Positions 49,601 through 58,600 of a DNA stretch of 64,000 bases are shown here, one piece after another. Where the stretch lies: assembly GCA_947359465.1 (NCBI GenBank), contig OX375882.1, forward strand, positions 55,488,509-55,552,508. Direction: 5' to 3'. This DNA is from Metellina segmentata. Its lineage: Eukaryota; Arthropoda; Arachnida; Araneae; Tetragnathidae. The notes under the pieces are model-generated. The model made no database searches, was not told the DNA's origin, and saw nothing but the letters and a program-made list of their open reading frames with translations. The position numbers were made by a program, and so were the translations under genes. Numbering within the stretch: the stretch's first letter is position 1; each line of letters begins with the position of its first letter.

Positions 49601-52600
49601 TTACCAAGAAGAGGAAGAAACTTGTATGCAACGTGCTTGAAAGATATCCGGCAACAATTTTAAAAAATATGGATGACCTTCCAAAAGGTATAATTTGATG
49701 TTTATATAATCTCATAAGACATATTTAAGTACAACGATAATATTCTCTATGGTATTTAATGTATCAAATGCTTCAAACTCAATATGAAAAATTATTTTCA
49801 CTAATCCCATCAAACCTATATGAGGCTCTGACAAACTCACATCTGTTTTGTTTAACTACAACAAAGCACTTTACAGGAGACTCCAACAACTCTAAAACCG
49901 TGCTTGATTACTATACTACGAAATTAAAGAGAACATTCATCTGATTGAATTATCCTCTTTTCCCAAAAACATTTTCGGCCGCAGTAGCCCGGGTGGAAGA
50001 GTAACGGATTAGAAACCGGAGGGTTGCGAGTTCGAATCCAAACAAAGACCATCGTGTATAAAGGAGGCTGGTGCGCTTTAATTCAGTCGTGAGCTCAAAT
50101 CCTTCAAGTTGGCGTGGTCCGGAAAATTAGACAGAGGGTTTCCACATCAGGTGTGACCTCGTCATCTGATCACGGTTAAAAATTACATGATTTTGTCCAA
50201 TGCGACGTTAATTAGAATACATTTTCGAGAGTTTGGAACCTTGTTTGTGGTGTGTTCGGCGTATACCTGCATGCAGTCAGGAAAACTTCACGTTGACGTG
50301 GTCCAGAAGAATAGACAGAGGGTTTCCAGTTCAAGTATGACCTCGTCATTTGACCCCGGTTAAAAATTACGCTGTGTTGTCCAGTGCGACGTTCATTAGA
50401 ATACATTTTCGAGAGTCTGGAATCTTGTTTGTGGCGTGTTTGGCGTGTACCTGCACGCAGTCAGGAAAACTTCACGTTGACGTGGTCCAGAAGAATAGAC
50501 AGAGGGTTTCCAGTTCAGGTGTGACCTCGTCATCTGACTGCGGTTAAAAATTGCGCTGTGTTGTCCAGTGCGACGTTCATTAGAATACATTTTCGAGAGT
50601 CTGGAATCTTGTTTGTGGTGTATTTGGCGTGTACCTGCACGCAGCATTTTTTTTAATTGGAAAAACACCAACGAAAATATTTTGCATGCTCGTTAGGTAC
50701 TCTTATACTTGGATAATTTGTCTTGAAAATGTTGTGTCAATAAACAAGGTAGTTTTAATTAAAAATTTATGTTCTTAGAAGTTTGTACATGAGAATACTA
50801 CTATAAAATTCGTCTAATAAAATTATTGAATTTTTAAAATATATTTAAAAATTGTATTTGATCTGTGAAAATACAAATATGACAGTCATTCTGGTTTTTT
50901 ACTTTTCTATAACTTTAAATCCACATGATTATTTATATACGAGACAAATTAATGCCAATAAAACATTTATACAGGTTATTATATTTAATTAGGTTATTAT
51001 ATTTATTAGGTTATCATATTTTAATTAGGTTATTATATTATTAGGTTAATATATTTTAATTTGGTTATACCAATAAAAATTTTAACTGCATACTCCTAAA
51101 ATGACAAAAAAAAATTTGTTTCGGCTTATAGTTGCCATATAAGCATGTTCACACCAAAATTAACAAACAAATCTAATTTTTCATTTAAGGTTTTATTCAT
51201 GGAGACGCTAATGGTTATAATATACTCAAACAAGTGCAACAAAATGATCTAGAGTACACTATATATGGCATATTGGACTTTGAAGACATGCATTACGGTA
51301 CTTACATCTGGGATATAGGACTTATGCTTGCTCATACTATAATAGACTTCAAAAGTCTGAATCCATTTGAACAAGCTGGCCATGCACTGTCTGGTTACCT
51401 CAGTCTCAGATCTTTGAACGAATTAGAAATGTCCTTACTCAAGGTTTGTTGCTAAATCTTTACAACTATGTTTTAACAATAGACGTTTTTAATATAAAAT
51501 GCAAACACTTTCCTATAATAGAGAGAAAGGTCCAACTACTTTATATAAAAAAACATAGTTGAGAGACAGTGTAAGATTTTCTCATTATCTCAATTTCATT
51601 GTGTTCATAACACCATAAAATCAAGGTAAATAGTTATTTTTTTAATAAATAGGACTATGAAAATTGAGCTTCTAAATTACGATAATCTGTGGTTTTTTGC
51701 TATCAATAGGTAGATAGCTCGTCGTTGGTCCTTGAAGCGAGGTAAAAAAAATGTTCTTAATTGATTTCCATTCTTTCCATAAGCATTTACCTTCTTAAGA
51801 AATAAAGCTAAATTGAGAAACAAAGTTCACAAAATGAAGTTGATGTTTTCATACGATTATTATAAGTGACCATGATTATTTTAAAGAACAAAACAGTCTT
51901 CTGGAAGCAATTTTGTTTTTTTTCGCCACATAAATATTTCATTTTAAAATATGAGTTGGTGGAGTAGGAAGATGCATGTTCTAAACGGCGGTGGAAAATG
52001 TAGAGAAATCGAGTTGAGTTGTAAGTCTACTTCGAATTGAGGTGAGTTGTTCGTTTCGTGCTTTGGTTGTAGAAGAGATATTATCAGTTTCTTAGGAATT
52101 TAACTCCGTGAAGTTTTTTAACTCAAATCAGGAGATATACAACTTAACTCAATTTGATTTCTGTTGCACGCACAGGCGCCTCAATCCCATGATAGTACTT
52201 TACGCAAGTCCAACTTGATTGGCTAATCGGATCACATGACCTAGATACGTAAGTCATCAAGGTTTATAATTGTTGGCGATTTATCTCTTCTTTTCTGCTT
52301 TCTTCTTTTCTTTTCAGAACCATGGTTTATGGGTGGGTAGTGGGAGCCGAAAATTGTATCCTTTTATTATATAAGTTAATAATTATACAAGTTAGTGTTT
52401 TATGTATGCTTTTTGTTACATCAGAATGGTCCTAAGCCAGCGGTGGATACGACATCATCATCTTAAAGCAAAGGGGACGGCAGAAGGGCGGAAAAATATC
52501 AGCTGGTAGTGAGTTCAGGAGTGGTTCTTAAATTATTTATGTAAAATTAACGGAAGCTTGGAAAAATATGAAAAGGGTATTAAAAATTAGGAAAAGTAAA

Positions 52601-55600
52601 TTAGAATGAAAAGGAATTAAATTGGAATTTTTTAAAAATAATTTGGAGGATCTAAAAATTTTTCCGCCAGCTGGGTTCGAACTCGGGAAGTCATCCTCCG
52701 CTGCCGACGCTAATCTGAAGGTGGGTGACTTTAGCCATTAGGCCATCGTTGCTTCACGAAAAGAAGCTCTTTAAAGTATAAGTACCCTTAATATAAATTG
52801 GCAAGAAATACTACTAACAACAACCATACATCATATACAGGGTGGTCCCGAATTCATGGTACAAACTTTAATGGTAGGTACAGGACATTGTAACAATGAT
52901 TTATTGTATAAGAATGTATAGTCGCAAGTGACGCGGTGAGGCGTAAACAGGGGAAATAAAAGGAAAGAGAAATGGAGTGATCGGTTGGTATCATTGCCGG
53001 TAGAGGGCAGTAGATGTCTAGCCGCTGTTGAACATGATGCATCGCAGTAGGGAAAAGCGCCATTCACAATTGTGCTGCCGTAGACGATGGGTGACTTTAC
53101 GTATGCAGAAAAAGCAGACATGCATTACATGTACGGCCGTGCAAATGGTAACGGCAGAGCTGCGTTACGAATGTATCGCGCGGAGTATCCTGATCGACGA
53201 ATGCCGGATCATAGAATTTTTCAACGGTTACATCGTCAACTTTGTGAAACAGGTGCGTTCGACGTCAACAGACATGGCGCTGGTCGAGTAAGAGCTGTAC
53301 GCACTCCAAGGCTGGAAGAAAGCATCTTGAACATTGTGGCTGATAGACCCGAGTCAAGCACAAGAACTGTTGCGCGTGACGTAGGTGTGAGTCATCAGAC
53401 TGTATGCAGAGTGTTAAACGAAAATCGCTTACACCCCTTCCATTTTCAGAAAGTACAAGCATTGAATCCGGCAGATTATCCTCGCCGCGTGAACTTCTGC
53501 CTGTGGGTGATGCAGCAATGTGCGTTGCAGCCGGATTTCGTAGATTATGTGCTATTTACAGATGAAGCGACATTTTCACGCGAGGGTGTCTTTAATGCGC
53601 ACAATTCCCATGTGTGGGTAACCGATAATCCACATGCAACGCGTCGACATGCGTTTCAACAACGTTTCAGTATTAATGTGTGGGCTGGTATTGTGAACGA
53701 CTTTTTGATTGGCCCATACTTACTACCCACGCGGCTCACTGGCGGAAGCTATCTTATTTTTCTGAAAGAAGTGTTACCACAACTGCTGCATGATGTTCCG
53801 ATCGCCATTCGTAACCGCATGTGGTTTCAGCACGATGGGGCGCCAGCACACTTCAGCATTGATGCACGGAATTACCTGAATGCCACGTTTGGTACTCGAT
53901 GGATTGGGCGTGGTGGACCAGTCCCTTGGCCACCCCGATCTCCCGATTTATCGAGCCTCGATTACTTTTTATGGGGACATCTAAAGCATCTTGTTTATGA
54001 GACTCCAGTTGACTCAGATGAGGATCTCGTCGCTCGCTTATCTGTAGCTGCTGCAGGTGTGCGTGAAATACCAGGCATCTTTGAACGTGTACTCCAATCG
54101 CTCCACCGACGCTGTCAAGCAAGTATCGATACTGGTGGACGCAATTTTGAACAATTACTGTAAACATGACACTTGTCAACAACGCTTTCAATAAAATCTT
54201 TGTTTTTCCTTTCGGCCGTTATTTCCCCTGTTTTCGCCTCACCGCGCCACTTGCGACTATACATTCCTATACAATAAATCATTGTTACAATGTCCTGTAC
54301 CTACCATTAAAGTTTGTACCATGAATTCGGGACCACCCTGTATATGAGGAGTAAATCAGAGTCAACTTGTCGGACACTTACGCTGAGGCGCTAGTGTATG
54401 TATTGTATTTCTACGAAACAACGCGCATATTCAAAATCAAATGGTTACTGCAACAATCAGATTGGCGAGATATCCAAGTGAAGCCAAGGCCGTGAAACTA
54501 GCCAATCAAGTTGGACTTGCGTAAAGTACTATCATGGGATTGAGCCGCTTCTTTGCACGCCGGTACGAGATTAAATAAAATTACTTAGTTGTCTCTGCAT
54601 GGCAACACTCTTGTGTAGTAGTCGTTCGTTAGAAAATAAATGTAGATGTTGTTCTTTCAAATATTCTGAAGTTGTGATTTATAATTACGTTTACGCGAAT
54701 TAACATCTGGTGCCGAAATACTCATACGAATCAGCGACTTGGAACTAGGCAAAAAATACTGGCAATCTATTTACGAAACTTTTACTATTGCGAACTTTGA
54801 TCTCCACGGAAGAAAAATGGCGACGAAAGACGAACAAGTGTTCCAATTGAAGCGGAAACGAAAACATATTCGACGTAACATAACTCGTTTCTCAACTGAG
54901 ATTAATAATATGACAGACGTTACTTCGAATGAAGATGTGGAATATGCGGTAAGTCGTTTAACAACCATCTTAAATGAAATGAAAACGGTTGATAATGAAA
55001 TCCATGTTCTTTTTACGGATGACGAATATGAACATGACATTACCCAATGTGAAACTTATGCAGAAAGTGCTGAGCGCGCAATTTTTAAAGCCCGAAAAAA
55101 CATCCAACATAAATTATCGCCAACTATTAACGCCAGCTATGATCTTAATTTGGGTACTGATAATGTCAATTTGTCGACTAATTCGTTTACTAATCCATCA
55201 CTTGCTGGTCAGATAACACCTGTTACCTCAACGTACACAGTGAAACTACCGACGATTAAGTTAGAACCATTTGGAGGTGAAATTGAAAATTGGCAAAGCT
55301 TTTGGGAACAATTCCAGTCTTCTGTAGACTCCAATCCAAACCTTTCAACTATCGACAAACATGTGTTCTTAAGAGGTTATTTGCAAGACGAACCAAGATG
55401 TTTAGTTGATGGTATCAGTATTGTTGCTGATACATATGAAACCACTAAAAAGCTCCTAATGGATAGATATGGGAACAAAGAATTATCCAAGATCATTTGG
55501 ACTTTCTGGAAAATCTAACACCAGTACGCAAATCATCGGCAACAGCCCTAAATAAAACCTACATTGAATGTAATAGAAGATTACAGGCCTTACGCGCACT

Positions 55601-58600
55601 TGGTGAGGACATTGACAGTTACAGTCGTGTATAAGCTCCAAAATTACTACGAGCGTTTCCAGACGACACTTGTAAACAGTGGATCATTCATGCCCAAAGA
55701 GAAAAATTGGCTGAAGGAAACATTACGAAAATGATGGAGTTCTTATCACAAGAAGTGCAAGGAGCATTAACTACGTCAAAAATAAAAGGTGATGTTATTG
55801 AACCATTTACTCCAACTACTGCCTTTAACGTGAATACTAAGTCCACTTTTGTATACAAGAAAAATAATTATACCCCTTTTGTGAATCTTCTGGTCATTGG
55901 GCCCAGAAATGCGAAACCATAACTGACTATGACACTCGCATACAAAAGCTAAAAGGCTCTAACCGTTGTTTCTTGTGTACTAATAGAGGACACAGAATGT
56001 CAAATTGTCCTCGTAAAGACACTGCTCGCTGCACAAGATGCAAGAAGAAACACCACGTATCCATTTGTTCGTCTGCTCTAAACACTGCGATCCCAAATAG
56101 TGAAGTTCATCACATTAACATACCTAAAACTAGCTTTACCCATTTACAAACTGCACGCGTGTATGTTACTGGCCCCACAGGTCTAACGAAATTAACCCGA
56201 TGCATTTTGGATGGAGGTAGCCAAACAAGTTTTGTCGATGCAAACCTCATTGACAAACTGAAACTCCCAATTGTAAGCACTGAGCAACTAAATGTACATG
56301 CTTTTGAATCTCCCAGTACTTCACGAAACATGCGACGATGTATGCAACTTTCACTTTTAAGTTTGTGGAACAAAAACTCTGTTTCTATAACATCTTTCGA
56401 AAGCTCCAACAGATATACCTCACACCCTGCTGCCCCTGCGGACGTTGTTCGATTTGCTCGGAGCCGAAAACTAACACTTGCAGACCCTCCAGGAGACGAC
56501 AACTTACCCATCGAATTGATCATTGGTGGCGACTATTATTGGCATGTGGTCACTACGGAACCTCCGATTAAAGTTACAGAATCTCTTGCCATAGTACCCA
56601 CTATTTTTGGATGGGTACTTAATGGGTCACGAACACACACCACCATCAAACATGATTCATCAGTTCACCATGTTTCTGTTCAAATTTCTGGTGATTGTTT
56701 GGACGACGAAGTGCGTTGCTTGTGGGAGTTGGATTGTATTGGTATCAAAGACACTCAAATTAGGAACAAGACTGTTCGAGAGAATGAAATTATGAGAGAA
56801 TTTCACGAAACCTACCAAACTGAGGGAAATCGTAGAGTTGTGTCTCTGCCTAGGAAGCCTACAACATCAATTTTGTCTACTAACATAGCTACTACCGAAA
56901 AACGTTTGGAGTCTCTCCAGAAGCGATTTGCATCTAATGCTGCTATGAAGAAAGAATACGATAGTTGTATGCTAAACTACATTGAACAAGGACACGTTGA
57001 AGTTTGCGAGCTAGAGCCTTCGAATTTAAACACTGTATTTTACCTACCCCATCATGCTGTCAAAAAAGTGAAACTTAACGAGATCAAATAGAGGATTGTG
57101 TTCGATGCCTCATCACATGATCCAGGAATGCCATCACTGAATGACACTTTAGAAATCGGTCCAAATCTTTTACCTGAGACGATTGGTTGTCTACTCAGAC
57201 TACGAATGCACAAATGTGCAGTCACAAGTGACGGAAAAAAGGCTTTTCTACAACTAAGCCTACACGAAAGAGATAGAGATTCCACAAGATTTTTCAGGTA
57301 TAGACTATCACAGGACAAAACTTACACAACTTTCACTAACGAAATAATTACTTACAGATTTACTCGTCTACCTTTCGGACTAGCATGCAGCCCCTTTTTG
57401 TTATGTGCTGCAACACGCGAAGTGGCTTCAAAGCATTTACACAAATTCCCGATTGCTGCTCCCATGATCGATAAACATCTTTCATGGACGATTTTGTAGA
57501 TAGTGTTGAAACAGAATCTGAAATCACCACACTGTATAAAGAAGTCAAAGAATTGATGCAATTGATTGAAATTCCAATGGAGAAATGGGCTACTAACTCC
57601 ACAATGCTTCAGAGCCAATTACGAGATCAAGATGAAGAATTCAAAACAACTGTTAAAGTTTTAGGCATAGAGTGGAATACCGAAACTGACACCCTAGGAA
57701 ATTCTTTCAAAACCTCCCTCTGCGCTGTTCAAGACAAACCACTGACAAAGAGATGGCTACTCCACTGTATTGCTAGCTTCTACGATCCTTTAGGACTGTT
57801 TTCTCCTTTTGTAATCTTTGGAAAAATTATGTTTCAAGATACATGGATTCTAGGAATCAAATGGGATGAAATACTCCCCTCTAATTTGGCAACTTCATGG
57901 AATGCTGCTGTTGGAGAACTTGATGACGTTTGCTCTTTTCAAATTCCTCGATTTATAGGCGTTTCATCACACGTTCCCTTTACTATTGAAGTATTTTGCG
58001 ACGCATCTGAACGAGCCTATGGAGCAGTTCTATACATAGTTAGTTCTCAGGGTGAACAAGCAAACGTGCATTTAGTGTGCAGTCGCAACAGACTTGCACC
58101 TATCAAGAAAGTCACCTTGCCCCGTTTGGAACTGCTAGCGTCTCTGATGGGAGCTCGATTGTTGCGATACTTCTGTGCTGAGACTAATATTCCTATGTCC
58201 AATGCAACATTGTGGAGTGATTCCCAAGTTGTTTTGGGTTGGATTCGCAGTGACTCAAATAAATGGAAGACATTTGTTTGCAATCGAGTAACAGAAATTG
58301 TTTCTCATACTAATCCTTCCCAATGGAGACATTGTCCTGGAAAGGACAATCCTGCTGATATATTATCAAGAGGTACTTCACCATCAACACTGAGACATCT
58401 AGAAATATGGTGGCATGGTCCTAAGTGGTTAATCAAACCTGGAGACTGGCCTGATTCTAACAACACTTATGAAGATTACACTCACAACTTAGAATTAAAG
58501 AAGAAAGTGCAGACTTTTCACACTGTCTCTACTCTGCCAATTATCAATGCTGGAAACTACATCTCTTACTTTAAATTGTTACGCGTAACATCTTGGATTT

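Larger units (their letters stand above)
52172..54552. mobile_element. Non-autonomous element with 8-bp duplication, nested in the Pao LTR
   Basis: Flanked by TTGCACGC (52164-52171 and 54553-54560). The terminal inverted arms match over about 47 bp ('ctcaatcccatgatagtact' onward), with a more divergent outermost 7-9 bp. An 8-bp duplication fits hAT, P or some MULE elements. A tRNA-like SINE head (minus, about 52660-52745) lies inside, and the DD41D transposon (52838-54340) is nested in it. No transposase of its own. Confidence 0.72.
52162..54705 (+). repeat. 5' LTR of the Pao element, split by a 2.4-kb insertion
   Basis: The first ten bases TGTTGCACGC lie at 52162-52171. The rest resumes with a duplicated TTGCACGC at 54553 and runs to 54705. 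Removing 52172-54560 gives 155 bp, equal to the 3' LTR. Confidence 0.85.

Noticed and set aside
54553..54705. Complete 153-bp Pao 5' LTR without target duplication (recombinant element)
   Set aside because: The missing first bases and the ATTTC duplication were found at 52157-52171, so the LTR is split by a nested insertion rather than recombined.
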